In this document: one piece after another, positions 33,352 through 42,923 of the stretch
How the letters are laid out: every line of letters starts with the position of its first letter
Numbering within the stretch: the first letter of the stretch is position 1
Assembly: GCF_005405445.1 (NCBI RefSeq)
Contig: NZ_BJEB01000001.1
Location: 1-64,000, forward strand
Direction of reading: 5' to 3'
Length of the DNA: 64,000 bases
From: Paucilactobacillus nenjiangensis
Lineage (GTDB): Bacteria; Bacillota; Bacilli; Lactobacillales; Lactobacillaceae
Position numbers and translations under genes: made by a program
The notes under the pieces: model-generated
What the model was told of the DNA's origin: nothing
Seen by the model: only the letters and a program-made list of their open reading frames with translations
Databases searched by the model: none

Positions 33352-33645
33352 TTATTTACCTCCCTCAGAGTTGCTTGATTCAGGGCCTTTTGAAAAGTTA
33401 TAAATCCAGGCTAATATTTCCTCGAAGACACTGATGTTTAAATCATAATAAATCCAGTTTTTTTCTTTCCGACTCGTAATGAGTCCAACTTGGGTCAGTA
33501 GTTTAAGGTGGTAAGACACCGTTGCTTGGCTTAAGTCAAACTGTGCAGCAATTTCACCAGCAGATTGACTTTGGTTTTTTAGACTTTCTAAAATTTGACG
33601 ACGGACAGGATCTGAGATGGCTTTCAACGTTTCGTTTAATGACAT
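33352..33645 (-). CDS. ArsR-family repressor, SdpR-like autorepressor
   Basis: A 97-residue winged-helix protein: ISDPVRRQILESLKNQSQSAGEIAAQFDLSQATVSYHLKLLTQVGLITSRKEKNWIYYDLN covers the complete ArsR fold. The metal-binding Cys residues of ArsR/SmtB are absent, as in SdpR. In the B. subtilis system SdpR represses its own operon until SdpI at the membrane captures it. Start ATG follows TGAGGAGGTC. A clean inverted repeat is placed just upstream of the start. First gene of an sdpR-sdpI pair. Confidence 0.88.
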   Translation of the reverse strand: MSLNETLKAISDPVRRQILESLKNQSQSAGEIAAQFDLSQATVSYHLKLLTQVGLITSRKEKNWIYYDLNISVFEEILAWIYNFSKGPESSNSEGGK

Positions 33646-33666
33646 TCCATGACCTCCTCATCCAAA

Positions 33667-33745
33667 CTATTTAGAATTATTTCTAAATAGATAATAGCCT
33701 GAAATAGTTAAAAAGTCAATACTATATCGATAAAATTCTAAATAG
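33667..33745 (-). promoter_or_regulatory. Candidate SdpR-type operators
   Basis: The inverted repeat CTATTTAGAA-ttat-TTCTAAATAG (33667-33690) lies about 20 bases upstream of the sdpR-like start. A further half-site TTCTAAATAG lies at 33736-33745. This is the arrangement expected for an autorepressor. Confidence 0.65.
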
Positions 33746-33750
33746 GTGTT

Positions 33751-33878
33751 AAAAAATAAAGTAGTCGTATAAACGACTACTCCAACAAAGTGACACTATA
33801 TTAGGTAGGGACTCGGCTATGGACTCAGCTGGTTCTTTTTTTACATACAAATATATACAAGTGACTTGTAGTTTTCAA
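33751..33878 (-). ncRNA. Duplicated promoter-core-terminator element, copy B (candidate small RNA)
   Basis: On the minus strand: TTGAAA (33878-33873), 17 bp, TATATT (33855-33850), a core with ACCAGCTGA and CCCTACCTAATATAGTGTCA, then terminator stem GTAGTCGTTTATACGACTAC and TTTATTTTTT. Same layout and spacing as copy A at 22.1 kb. The stem differs from copy A by a compensatory change (C-G to T-A) and keeps its fold. It lies between the sdpR-like and PFL genes and would be transcribed towards sdpR, ending before its operator half-site. Confidence 0.6.
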
Positions 33879-34067
33879 GTTAAACAAGCTATTGAAAAAT
33901 TAAAAAAATGGGTTACTCAAAAGTACACTGGTTATGTTCACACACTAGTTTAATCATGTTCACAAGAGTAAACATTTCACTTAATTAAAAAAAATCATAA
34001 TGGCAAAGTGCAGCCATCATGATTCTTTTCTATTAATACTCAATGTCTGACCGCTCATGCTCACACA
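33879..34067. other. Intergenic segment with terminator of the PFL gene and a 14-bp direct repeat
   Basis: On the minus strand, arms ATCATGATGGC and GCCATTATGAT (34023-33994) are followed by TTTTTTT: a good terminator for the UPF0210 gene. TCACACACTAGTTT occurs at 33938-33951 and again at 34061-34074, the second copy covering the end of the UPF0210 gene. Confidence 0.75.
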
Positions 34068-35414
34068 CTAGTTTTTAAATGAATGAATTGGTGCAGGAAT
34101 ATGGCCACCGCGACCAATGAAGGCAGCAGGAGAACTTTGATTAACACGCATAATAGGTGCTCGGCCGAATAAGCCACCAAAGTCAATTTCTTCGCCAACG
34201 TCCTTGCCAGGTACGGGGATGACCCGGATGGCAGTCGTTTTGTTATTTATCACACCAATAGCTGCTTCGTCAGCCAAAATGGCACTGATTGTGGATGCAG
34301 TCGTCTTACCAGGGACCGCAATCATATCCAAACCAACAGAACAAACTGCAGTCATTGCTTCTAGTTTTTCAATATTTAAGTTGCCATTTTCGGCGGCTTT
34401 AATCATCCCAGCATCTTCAGAGACAGGGATAAAGGCACCTGATAAACCACCAACGTGTTCACAAGCCATGATTCCACCTTTTTTAACGGCATCATTTAGC
34501 ATAGCGAGGCCAGCGGTAGTGCCTGGAGCACCCACACTCTCAAGTCCTATTTCTTCTAAAATTTCGGCAACAGAATCGCCTGGAGCAGGAGTCGGTGCCA
34601 ATGATAAATCAACAATCCCGAAAGGTACATTCAGACGTTCAGATGCTTGTGTTCCAATCAGTTGCCCAATGCGAGTTACTTTAAAGGCAGTCTTTTTGAT
34701 GGTTTCTGACACAATATCAAAAGATTTACCGCGGACTTTTTCGAGTGCACGTTTGACAACCCCTGGACCACTAATTCCGACATTGATGACGCAATCGGCC
34801 TCACCAACACCGTGGAAACCACCAGCCATGAATGGATTGTCTTCAACCGCGTTGGCGAAAGCAACAAAATTCATACATTTTAATGGACTCTTATCAGCTA
34901 AGGCTTTGACCATTTCACCAACTTCAGCGACGGCATCCATGTTGATTCCAGTTTTAGTAGATCCGACATTGACTGAACTACAAACTCTCGAAGTAGCCAT
35001 CAACGCATCTGGAATTGAAGCAATCAGCTTTCGATCACCACTTTGATATCCTTTTTGAACAAGGGCGGAAAAGCCACCAATTAAGTCTACGCCTAGGCTG
35101 GCTGCAGCTCGTTCCATGGTGACCGCATATTCAACATAGCTGTCTGTATCAGTGGCAGCCGCAGCGATTAATGAGATAGGTGTGACGGTAATCCGTTTGT
35201 TGACAATTGGCACACCATATTCATTTTCTAATTCTTCAGCGACAGGGACCAAGTTTTCAGCACAACGAGTAATTTTATCGTAAATCTTTTCACAGGCTTT
35301 ATGACTATCACTGTCGATACAATCAAGCAGTGAGATACCCATGGTGATAGTTCTGATATCTAAATGTTGTTCGTCAATCATAGCGATGGTATCGCGAATT
35401 TGTTTGGTTTCCAT
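34068..35414 (-). CDS. UPF0210/PFL-family protein
   Basis: A 448-residue cytoplasmic protein covering the complete UPF0210 (DUF711) family. Typical parts are [13 protein letters not shown] at the start, [50 protein letters not shown] and [17 protein letters not shown]. Family structures resemble pyruvate formate-lyase-type barrels, but no activating Gly or Cys pair is evident and no function is established. It is always found next to a small ACT protein (UPF0237), as here, with a gap of 15 bases. This suggests an amino-acid-controlled enzyme complex; that is inference. Confidence 0.92.
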   Translation of the reverse strand: METKQIRDTIAMIDEQHLDIRTITMGISLLDCIDSDSHKACEKIYDKITRCAENLVPVAEELENEYGVPIVNKRITVTPISLIAAAATDTDSYVEYAVTMERAAASLGVDLIGGFSALVQKGYQSGDRKLIASIPDALMATSRVCSSVNVGSTKTGINMDAVAEVGEMVKALADKSPLKCMNFVAFANAVEDNPFMAGGFHGVGEADCVINVGISGPGVVKRALEKVRGKSFDIVSETIKKTAFKVTRIGQLIGTQASERLNVPFGIVDLSLAPTPAPGDSVAEILEEIGLESVGAPGTTAGLAMLNDAVKKGGIMACEHVGGLSGAFIPVSEDAGMIKAAENGNLNIEKLEAMTAVCSVGLDMIAVPGKTTASTISAILADEAAIGVINNKTTAIRVIPVPGKDVGEEIDFGGLFGRAPIMRVNQSSPAAFIGRGGHIPAPIHSFKN

Positions 35415-35429
35415 TATTGGACAGACTCC

Positions 35430-35696
35430 TTAAATATTTTGCATTGCGTCAAAGAGTTCTTGGTTTTCAACGTGAATTGAAACACCAATTTGTTCCCCGA
35501 CAGTGGATAATTCCTTTTTAATAGAAGCAAAATCTGCTTCCGCGTTTAATTCGCCCATCAGCATCATGGTGAAACTGCCGTGCATCAAGGTTTGAGACAT
35601 ATCGATGATATTAACTTGTAGTTCTGACAATTTTTGGCTAACAGCAGCCACGATTCCGACTTTGTCATTTCCGACAACTGTGATGATAATTTTCAT
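35430..35696 (-). CDS. ACT-domain protein, UPF0237
   Basis: An 88-residue stand-alone ACT domain: MKIIITVVGNDKVGIVAAVSQKLSELQVNIIDMSQTLMHGSFTMMLMG carries the ligand-loop VGNDKVGIV typical of amino acid binding. A further 22 open codons exist upstream, but ATG at 35696 has AGGAGAATCG before it. It forms an operon with the UPF0210 gene and probably regulates or stabilises that protein. The ligand is unknown. Confidence 0.92.
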   Translation of the reverse strand: MKIIITVVGNDKVGIVAAVSQKLSELQVNIIDMSQTLMHGSFTMMLMGELNAEADFASIKKELSTVGEQIGVSIHVENQELFDAMQNI

Positions 35697-36025
35697 AGCG
35701 ATTCTCCTATTGTATAAGTTGTTTCCTATTATACCGAAAAGTGACAGACGTCGATAGTCCAATTATTAAAAAACTCTCATTTTCCCAAACATTCAAAATA
35801 AATTTGAATTTATTATTCGTATTTTATGTCGATTTTATGAATTTATCGAGCATAGTGATATCAAGACTGACAAATTGTTGATAGTGGCAACTATTAGAAC
35901 GAGTCACTAATGCGTCCTGATGTAAAGGGTTGACATTCACCCGGGGTAACGGGTAAAGTAATAAACGGTTCATGACATTAATAAAAGGTTATGAAATGTT
36001 TCTAAGTTTGAACGGAGGATATCAG
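35697..36025. promoter_or_regulatory. Promoter and candidate operator of the YhgE/Pip gene
   Basis: TTGACA (35930-35935), 18 bp, TAAAGT (35954-35959). Inside the spacer lies the inverted repeat ACCCG-gggtaa-CGGGT (35939-35954), GC-rich in an AT-rich region, positioned to block RNA polymerase. The rest of this intergenic region is AT-rich, with the minus-strand promoter region of the ACT gene at its left end. Confidence 0.6.
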
Positions 36026-38875
36026 ATGTTTAGTAATTTCGGGAGTGCCCGTGGTAAACGGATTGCGTACGTGGTACTTGCTTGTTTGATTCCAGCAGCT
36101 TTGCTGATTGCAATCTTTAATTTTATTCAATACGAACAAACAAATGCCACTAAAAACATTCCGGTTGCCGTTGTTAATCAAGATAAGACCATTGAAAGTA
36201 ATGGCGAAGTGATTAACATGGGTGAACAGGTGGTTAGTACTTTAAAGAAAGACCACCAAGTTAAATGGGAGTTTATGGACGAGAAAACAGCTCAGAAGAA
36301 GTTGAAATCTGGAGATGTTTATCTAGAAATTAAACTACCTAAGGATTTCTCAACTAACGCAGGAACTGCCTTAGAAAAGAATCCAAAAATCAGTAACATC
36401 GACGTCTATAAGTCAAAGAAGAACAACTACTTGTCATCAATGGTGTCTACCACGGTTGCTGATACAGTAACGAACCAAGTTAAGACTGATTTACAAGAAG
36501 CATATAGTAAATCATTGTTGAGTGGAGTTAAGAAATTATCGACTGGGACAAAACAAGCCGCAGCTGGAACTCAACAATTAGACGATGGTATGGTGCAACT
36601 ACAAGATGGAAACATCCAAATTGTCCGTAACCTCGATTTATTAGCTTCAAAAATGGTTGAATTTAAGTCAGGTGCACAAACACTTGATGACGGCGTTAAC
36701 ACTTATACAACAGGTGTTGATACCTTAGCCTCAGCCAACGCTAAAATGTTAGCTGGTATTCAAGAACTCTCTGCCAAGGCACAACCACTGATTAGTGGAA
36801 CTGCACAATTAGCAGATGGCTCACAACAGGTTGCATCTGGTGTTAAAACGTACACTGATGGAGTTTCAACTCTTCAATCTGGATTGAGTGGAACGTTATT
36901 ACCTGGTATTCAACAGTTGTTGGATGGTGTAACTGGTAATGGTAATCCAGACAAGAGTTTGACGACTTCAACTCAAAAATTGTCTGATGGTGCCAAGAGT
37001 TTGAACGTTGGTATCTCACAATTGAAGAATGGTAAACCAGGTGGAACTGCTGATGAAGTTGGAGTTGATAATGCTTTTGCACAACTTCAATCAGGAATTT
37101 CAGCCAATGATTCAATTATTGCTAGTGTTTCTGATATGACCAAGGTAATGAAACAATCTCAAGTTGACACAGCGCAATTAAAAACTGACATGGCAAGCAT
37201 GAAGACTGCAATGGGAACGTTGCAAAGTTTAGCTCCATTGTTGGATCAAATCTCATCAGCTAAGTCGCAAATTGCATCATTGCAAAGCCAATTGACAATG
37301 GTTTCAGGAATGGTTAAGTCGAAAGATCAAGTTAGCTCTGATCAGACGGCCGCAACTTCGACACAAGCCACATTAGATGCAGAAATTGCTAAATTGAAAG
37401 CGTCTGGTGCTGACACTACAGCCTTAGAAGCTGCTTCGGCTGCTAATTCTACGGCAAATAAAAAACTTGGAAATGATGCTACAATAAACGCAAATGCATT
37501 TAATTTAGTTAAAACTCAATCAACAACAGCTTTACAAAAGTTCAGTGATCAATTAAGTGGCGCAACATTGACTACGGATGATGCTAATCAGATGTTAGCT
37601 CAAGTTCAAAAGATTATGACTGAAGCTGATACATTATTTAATGAAACTGATCCACTGTTGAGTGATACTACAATTAATAATTTAAATTCAGTCGCCGGTA
37701 GTACACAGACATTGAAAGAGAGCCTATCGCATGTCAATACTGTGATTGATAGTAATTTGGACTTATTAATTGATGGTTCATCACAACTTTCTGATGGTAA
37801 TTCTCAATTAAATGATAGTTCACCAACTCTTGTCAGTGGAATTGAACAATTATTTGATGGCGTAGCCAATAAGATTATTCCTGGTGCAAATCAATTAGTA
37901 GCCAACAATGCCAAATTAAATTCAGGAGCTCAACAAGTTGCTGACGGTAATAAGACATTATCAGCTTCTGCTCCAACTTTAATTGCTGGTGTTGGACAAT
38001 TATTATCTGGTGCATTGCAAATCAATGATGGTGGTTCACAATTGACTGCTGCAAGTCCACAACTTCGTTCAGGTACTGGTCAGATTGTTGATGCAACTGA
38101 TCAAGCAGCTAGTGGCTCAAAACAATTGGCTGATGGTTCACATCAAGTTCAAGATGGTTTGGTCACCGCTGGAAATGGTACTAACAAGTTGAATACTGCA
38201 CTTCAAGATGGTGTTAGCCAATTAACACCAGTTAGTGATTCATCTAAGAACACAAATCATTTTGCTACTCCAGTAACTACAAAAGACATTAATAGTGATA
38301 CACAAGATTTGAAGAATACCTTTGCACCATTAGTATTAGCACTTGTGCTATTCCTAAGTGCGGTGGTAACCCAATTAGGTCTCTTTACACCTAAACAACG
38401 TAAGATTAGCTTATTACAAGAACCATTGCTCGCAATTGGTGTAACGGCAGTTGTTCAAGCAATCATTGCAGATGCCTTAATCGGTATTTTAGGTGTGACT
38501 GTTTCAAACTGGGTTGGTTTAACACTCTTTACCTTGTTAACTTCAATCTTCTTCACCTTGATTTGCATGTTGCTTTATCATATCTTTGGCCGTGTCGGCG
38601 TACTGTTCGCAGTATTGTTGTCACTCCTTCAAGTGATTATCACTGGTCAAGTATTCCCTAACGCTATGCTTTCAGGGTTCTATCAAGCAGTTGGAAATAT
38701 CTTACCAATGACTCATGCAATTCACGGTTTCGAAAATCTAATCAATGGCGGTGACTACAGCGTCTGGTTAGCAATCGCATTCTTAACAGTCTTTACTGCT
38801 ATTCTCGGTGGTATCGCATATCTTGTTGATATGATGTTAAATAAGCGTGATACAAATGATGCATCAGAAGAATAA
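36026..38875 (+). CDS. YhgE/Pip-family membrane protein with long periplasmic-type repeat domain
   Basis: A 949-residue protein. One membrane segment at residues 13-33 (IAYVVLACLIPAALLIAIFNFI) is followed by a large extracytoplasmic region of about 740 residues, then five to six C-terminal segments of an ABC-2-type membrane domain. The outer region has many 7-11-residue repeats of the form QLxDGxxQLxxG (for example SQQVASGVKTYTDGVSTL), expected to form long coiled coils. The family includes the phage infection protein Pip of Lactococcus and the type VII secretion protein EsaA. Two upstream ATGs in frame lack ribosome sites; I chose 36026 after CGGAGGA. No other secretion genes are near, so a Pip-like role is more likely. 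Confidence 0.88.
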   Translation: MFSNFGSARGKRIAYVVLACLIPAALLIAIFNFIQYEQTNATKNIPVAVVNQDKTIESNGEVINMGEQVVSTLKKDHQVKWEFMDEKTAQKKLKSGDVYLEIKLPKDFSTNAGTALEKNPKISNIDVYKSKKNNYLSSMVSTTVADTVTNQVKTDLQEAYSKSLLSGVKKLSTGTKQAAAGTQQLDDGMVQLQDGNIQIVRNLDLLASKMVEFKSGAQTLDDGVNTYTTGVDTLASANAKMLAGIQELSAKAQPLISGTAQLADGSQQVASGVKTYTDGVSTLQSGLSGTLLPGIQQLLDGVTGNGNPDKSLTTSTQKLSDGAKSLNVGISQLKNGKPGGTADEVGVDNAFAQLQSGISANDSIIASVSDMTKVMKQSQVDTAQLKTDMASMKTAMGTLQSLAPLLDQISSAKSQIASLQSQLTMVSGMVKSKDQVSSDQTAATSTQATLDAEIAKLKASGADTTALEAASAANSTANKKLGNDATINANAFNLVKTQSTTALQKFSDQLSGATLTTDDANQMLAQVQKIMTEADTLFNETDPLLSDTTINNLNSVAGSTQTLKESLSHVNTVIDSNLDLLIDGSSQLSDGNSQLNDSSPTLVSGIEQLFDGVANKIIPGANQLVANNAKLNSGAQQVADGNKTLSASAPTLIAGVGQLLSGALQINDGGSQLTAASPQLRSGTGQIVDATDQAASGSKQLADGSHQVQDGLVTAGNGTNKLNTALQDGVSQLTPVSDSSKNTNHFATPVTTKDINSDTQDLKNTFAPLVLALVLFLSAVVTQLGLFTPKQRKISLLQEPLLAIGVTAVVQAIIADALIGILGVTVSNWVGLTLFTLLTSIFFTLICMLLYHIFGRVGVLFAVLLSLLQVIITGQVFPNAMLSGFYQAVGNILPMTHAIHGFENLINGGDYSVWLAIAFLTVFTAILGGIAYLVDMMLNKRDTNDASEE

Positions 38876-39028
38876 GTAGTGAAATAAGTCGGTTTGCGAC
38901 TGAGTATAGTTTAGAATTATGGATATAAGTGTTCTTCTTATGTTCATGATTCATAACTAGACGGAAGACGTAGACTTATTGAACACAATTCAATAAGTAT
39001 GCTGACTGATGTAACGCTACTTAAATAC
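38876..39028. other. Intergenic segment with a 10-bp inverted repeat
   Basis: ACTTATTGAA-cacaa-TTCAATAAGT (38974-38998) is a perfect inverted repeat with no T-run on either side. It may be an operator or RNA hairpin. Otherwise I see nothing in this segment. Confidence 0.5.
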
Positions 39029-39069
39029 AAAAATAGTTGGACCGAATAAAATCGGTTCAACTATTTTTT
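39029..39069 (+). terminator. Rho-independent terminator upstream of ctsR
   Basis: Arms AAAAATAGTTGGACCGA and TCGGTTCAACTATTTTT (one mismatch) with T-run; ends the YhgE/Pip transcript. Confidence 0.92.
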
Positions 39070-39155
39070 ATCTATCTGAATGTGTGCAAATTTAGTCAGT
39101 GACTATTGTGTTTGATATATTTTCGATAAACATCGGTTATTTTAGGCTAAATCAT

Positions 39156-39203
39156 TTGCAATTATGAATTTTGTTTGTATAATATTAGTCAACATTAGTC
39201 AAA
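39156..39203 (+). promoter_or_regulatory. ctsR-clpC promoter with CtsR box
   Basis: TTGCAA (39156-39161), 16 bp, TATAAT (39178-39183). Just downstream are two heptads AGTCAAC-att-AGTCAAA (39187-39203), close to the CtsR operator GGTCAAANANRGTCAAA. This predicts heat-inducible autoregulation by CtsR. Confidence 0.88.
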
Positions 39204-39220
39204 GATACAGGAGGTTAGTT

Positions 39221-39688
39221 ATGGAAGGCCAAAATATCTCAGATGTGATTGAGAACTATTTAAAAAATATTTTGTCCGATTCTGAGCACGTAGAAATCAG
39301 ACGTTCAGAAGTTGCTGACCTGTTTGATGTAGTGCCATCTCAAATTAATTACGTTATTAAAACCCGGTTCACCATTCAAAATGGTTATCTCGTTGAAAGC
39401 AAACGAGGTGGCGGTGGCTATATTCGGATTGAAAAAGTTAACTTAATGGATGATGTTGCTGTGTTGAACACGTTAATTCAGGTCATTGGAGACGAAATCA
39501 ATGAGCGGGATGCAGTTTCGATAATTCAAACATTGTATGATGAAGATGTGATTACACGTCGTGAAGCCGATTTAATGGCTGTGATGGTATCGAAGCAAAC
39601 GTTAGCGTTTGACAATCGTCAAGTGGGGGATACACTTCGAGCACACGTTCTGATTTCATTATTGAACAGATTGCGTTACGAAAGTTAA
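39221..39688 (+). CDS. ctsR: CtsR, class III stress gene repressor
   Basis: A 155-residue repressor of heat-shock genes (clp family). The N-terminal winged helix (SDVIENYLKNILSD, EVADLFDVVPSQINYVIKTRFTIQNGYLVESKRGGGGYIRI) includes the glycine-rich thermosensing wing RGGGGYIRI. The C-terminal domain has the usual ALMVMVSK-like stretch, here DLMAVMVSKQTL. I chose ATG at 39221 after CAGGAGGTTAG; the open frame begins 19 codons earlier but that covers the operator. It precedes clpC directly, without the mcsA-mcsB genes seen in Bacillus, as usual in lactobacilli. Confidence 0.96.
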   Translation: MEGQNISDVIENYLKNILSDSEHVEIRRSEVADLFDVVPSQINYVIKTRFTIQNGYLVESKRGGGGYIRIEKVNLMDDVAVLNTLIQVIGDEINERDAVSIIQTLYDEDVITRREADLMAVMVSKQTLAFDNRQVGDTLRAHVLISLLNRLRYES

Positions 39689-39705
39689 GAAAGAGGGGAA
39701 TTGTT

Positions 39706-42180
39706 ATGGATAACTTATTTACACCAAGCGCCAAAAACGTACTTACTTTGGCTCAAGAACAGGCCAAACATTTCAAACATCAAGCTGTAGGTACGGAACA
39801 TTTACTGCTAGCTTTGAGTATTGAACAAAATGGAATTGCTAGCAAAGTGTTGCAACAATTCTCAGTTGGTGAAGATGATATTCGCGAAGAAATTGAACGC
39901 TTCACTGGTTACGGGACTTTAACCGGCGCAGATAAGGATAGTTATTTACCATATTCTCCTAAAGCCAAAGAAATTCTCGCAGTCGCTGGAGAAGAAGCTA
40001 AACGCTTAGGCGCTTTGAAAATTGGTACTGAACACCTACTTCTTGCCTTATTATCAGATGAAAGTATTCTATCATCTCGCATTTTACTCAACTTAGATGT
40101 TGATTTAAATCAAGCACGTCGCATTGTAATGCGTCGTCTCGGAGTTTCTGACGCACCTAAACGTCGCCAGGCTAACAAGCAAAAATCAACACAAGCTGAA
40201 GGGACACCAACTTTAGACTCACTAGCTCGTGATTTAACTCAGAGTGCTCGTGAAGATAAAATGGATCCCGTGGTGGGTCGTGAAAAAGAAGTACGTCGGG
40301 TGGTTCAAATTTTGAGCCGTCGGACGAAGAATAACCCAGTATTAATTGGTGAACCCGGAGTTGGTAAAACTGCGATTGCTGAAGGATTAGCTCAACGGAT
40401 TATTAGTGGGGATGTTCCTGGTGATTTAGCTCAGAAACGTTTAATGATGCTCGATATGGGCTCATTAGTTGCTGGCACTAAGTACCGTGGTGAATTCGAA
40501 GATCGTTTGAAGAAAGTGATTGATGAAATTTATCGTGATGGAAATGTCATTTTATTCATTGATGAATTGCATACCTTAATTGGTGCCGGTGGCGCTGAAG
40601 GTGCTATCGATGCTTCCAATATTTTGAAACCCGCTTTGGCTCGTGGAGAACTTCAAACAATCGGTGCGACAACGTTAGATGAATATCAAAAGTATATTGA
40701 ATCAGATGCTGCCTTAGAACGTCGTTTTGCAACCGTTCAAGTTGCTGAACCAACTGAAGACGAAGCCGTTCAAATTTTGACTGGTTTAAAGGATCGTTAC
40801 GAGGACCATCACCATGTAGAAATTACTGATGATGCGATTGAACAATCTGTTACCTTGTCATCACGTTACATCAGTGACCGTTTCTTACCAGATAAGGCCA
40901 TTGATTTGATGGATGAAGCTTCAGCTAAAGTTCGAATTGATGCGCAAGACAAACCATCAAAACAAACGAAGGCTACTGAAAAATTAGAAAAACTTGGTGT
41001 TCAAAAGGAAGAAGCTATCGAAGATCAAAACTTCGATTTGGCTGCTGAATTACGCCAAGAAGAACTCAAATTAAAGGCCAAGCTCGACAAACAAGCTGCC
41101 CCAGTTGAAGATAGTCATGCGAAGTATGATTTGAAAGTTACTGGTGAAGATGTGGCTGAAGTTGTTGCTGAATGGACAGGAATTCCACTGACACAATTAC
41201 AAAAGAGTGAAAGTGACCGCCTCGTCAACTTGGAAAGCATTTTGCATAAGCGGGTTATCGGTCAGGGTGAAGCAGTTTCTGCCGTGTCACGAGCAATTCG
41301 TCGTTCAAGCAGTGGCCTGAAAGATCCTAACCGTCCAATTGGTTCATTTATGTTCCTTGGACCTACTGGGGTTGGTAAAACTGAATTAGCTAAGACTTTG
41401 GCTGAATCAGTCTTTGGCTCAGAAGACAGCATGATTCGGGTCGATATGTCTGAATACATGGAAAAATACAGTACCAGCCGTTTGATTGGTGCTGCACCAG
41501 GTTATGTGGGCTATGATGAAGGTGGACAATTAACTGAAAAAGTTCGCCAACATCCATACTCAGTTGTGCTTTTAGATGAAGCTGAAAAAGCCCATCCAGA
41601 TGTCTTTAACTTGTTATTACAAGTCTTAGATGATGGCTATTTGACAGATGCTAAGGGTCGTAAAGTTGATTTCAGAAACACAATCTTGATTATGACTTCT
41701 AACTTGGGAGCTACCACGTTACGTGATGAAAAGGAAGTTGGTTTTGGTGCCAAAGACATGCAAGATAACTATCAAGCAATGTCGAGCACCATTCAAGAAC
41801 AATTGAAATTACATTTCCGTCCCGAATTCTTGAACCGGATTGACGAAACAGTCATCTTCCATTCATTAAAGAAGCCAGAATTACATCAAATTGTTAAATT
41901 AATGATGAAAAACGTGATTAAACGTATGAGCGAACAAGGCATTGACTTGAAAGTTACGCCAGCTGCCATCGATGTTGTTGCAGCAGCAGGCTTTGACCCA
42001 GAGTATGGTGCTCGTCCAATTCGCCGAGCTTTACAAACCAAAATTGAGGATCTCTTGAGTGAATCAATCTTGTCAGGTGAAATAAATGTCGGAGATACAG
42101 TGACAGTTGGGGCTCGTTCTGGTAAAATTAAGTTAAATGTTACAGATCAACACAATGCGTCGGGATTAGCGGCGAAGTAA
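39706..42180 (+). CDS. clpC: ATP-dependent Clp protease ATP-binding subunit ClpC
   Basis: An 824-residue AAA+ unfoldase. The N-domain (1-145) has both ClpN repeats ([28 protein letters not shown]). Two ATPase modules have Walker A GEPGVGKT and GPTGVGKTE, Walker B VILFIDE and VVLLDE, and arginine-finger regions. The middle domain (about 415-465) carries a UVR-like [14 protein letters not shown] helix. It feeds unfolded proteins to ClpP; a Leu/Ile-Gly-Phe-like loop (VGFGAK) sits in the second module. Co-transcribed with ctsR, 17 bases downstream. Confidence 0.97.
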   Translation: MDNLFTPSAKNVLTLAQEQAKHFKHQAVGTEHLLLALSIEQNGIASKVLQQFSVGEDDIREEIERFTGYGTLTGADKDSYLPYSPKAKEILAVAGEEAKRLGALKIGTEHLLLALLSDESILSSRILLNLDVDLNQARRIVMRRLGVSDAPKRRQANKQKSTQAEGTPTLDSLARDLTQSAREDKMDPVVGREKEVRRVVQILSRRTKNNPVLIGEPGVGKTAIAEGLAQRIISGDVPGDLAQKRLMMLDMGSLVAGTKYRGEFEDRLKKVIDEIYRDGNVILFIDELHTLIGAGGAEGAIDASNILKPALARGELQTIGATTLDEYQKYIESDAALERRFATVQVAEPTEDEAVQILTGLKDRYEDHHHVEITDDAIEQSVTLSSRYISDRFLPDKAIDLMDEASAKVRIDAQDKPSKQTKATEKLEKLGVQKEEAIEDQNFDLAAELRQEELKLKAKLDKQAAPVEDSHAKYDLKVTGEDVAEVVAEWTGIPLTQLQKSESDRLVNLESILHKRVIGQGEAVSAVSRAIRRSSSGLKDPNRPIGSFMFLGPTGVGKTELAKTLAESVFGSEDSMIRVDMSEYMEKYSTSRLIGAAPGYVGYDEGGQLTEKVRQHPYSVVLLDEAEKAHPDVFNLLLQVLDDGYLTDAKGRKVDFRNTILIMTSNLGATTLRDEKEVGFGAKDMQDNYQAMSSTIQEQLKLHFRPEFLNRIDETVIFHSLKKPELHQIVKLMMKNVIKRMSEQGIDLKVTPAAIDVVAAAGFDPEYGARPIRRALQTKIEDLLSESILSGEINVGDTVTVGARSGKIKLNVTDQHNASGLAAK

Positions 42181-42195
42181 GATCATTGGGTAGTT

Positions 42196-42228
42196 TAGGG
42201 AGAGCTTTTTTCTCTAAGCTTTTTTTAT
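42196..42228 (+). terminator. Probable terminator after clpC
   Basis: AGCTT/AAGCT stem with further GAG/CTC pairing and TTTTTTT. Fold is not unique, hence moderate confidence. Confidence 0.6.
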
Positions 42229-42308
42229 AGAGTATAGTTAGTTTAGGTATCTAACTTTCCGTTTTGTGTCATATCTTGTACGTTAAATCAAAAGATTGGA
42301 GCAATACA

Positions 42309-42908
42309 ATGGTTCAGGAGCAATCAAGAAGTGAAAAAACACGCGAACTAATCATTAACTCAGCCCGCAAAGTATTCCTGGAAAAGGGATATGCCGAAAC
42401 TTCAACGCGTAATATCGCTGATGTTGCTGGCATTACACAACCTGCAATGTATCATCATTTTAATGATAAAGAAGCAGTTTATTTGGAAGTCGTTAACCGT
42501 GTCGGAAAAGACGTCCGTGAGGTAATTGGACAAGGCGTTTTAAAACCTCGTTTACAACCCCTTAACCGACTTGATGAGATTACTAAGAACATTTTTGATA
42601 TTCATCCAAAGGGTGTTGGCATTTTTATTCACGAAAGTTATGCGCACCTATCACCAGCAGGGCAACGGAAACTGGGGATGCTTTATCGGATGTATTATCT
42701 TGATCCATTGACTGGCTACTTTAATTTACCCGAAGTTAACCTAAGAAAAGAAGTTTTACCTGATGAAGCTGCTGACATTCTAATTTCTAGTTTGAATGCC
42801 ATGTTTAGTAGTTTTTACCGTGTTGGTGGTTCATCAATTTCAAGCCGTGATAAGGGTAAGTTATCCTTAAAATTAGTATTATTTGGAATTGCAGAAGAAC
42901 AAGATTAA
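42309..42908 (+). CDS. TetR/AcrR-family transcriptional regulator
   Basis: A 199-residue protein. The N-terminal helix-turn-helix is complete: TRELIINSARKVFLEKGYAETSTRNIADVAGITQPAMYHHFNDKEAVYLEVV. The ligand-binding part of about 140 residues shows no feature I recognise. I chose ATG at 42309 after TTGGAGCAA; the open frame extends 15 codons upstream without a ribosome site. It is not beside an obvious target: clpC ends before it and rpoB follows. A remote target, such as the YhgE/Pip gene 3.4 kb upstream, is possible (such genes are often under TetR control). Confidence 0.88.
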   Translation: MVQEQSRSEKTRELIINSARKVFLEKGYAETSTRNIADVAGITQPAMYHHFNDKEAVYLEVVNRVGKDVREVIGQGVLKPRLQPLNRLDEITKNIFDIHPKGVGIFIHESYAHLSPAGQRKLGMLYRMYYLDPLTGYFNLPEVNLRKEVLPDEAADILISSLNAMFSSFYRVGGSSISSRDKGKLSLKLVLFGIAEEQD

Positions 42909-42923
42909 TTGTAAGCAAAACGG

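Noticed and set aside
34204-35046. 280-codon open frame on the plus strand
   Set aside because: It is exactly antisense to the well-conserved UPF0210 gene, has no ribosome site and shows no recognisable domain; a shadow frame.
36500-38300. Short-period repeats tested as CRISPR
   Set aside because: The repeats are degenerate coding repeats (DG and QL spaced by 7-11 residues) in a single open frame; there are no constant repeats with unique spacers.
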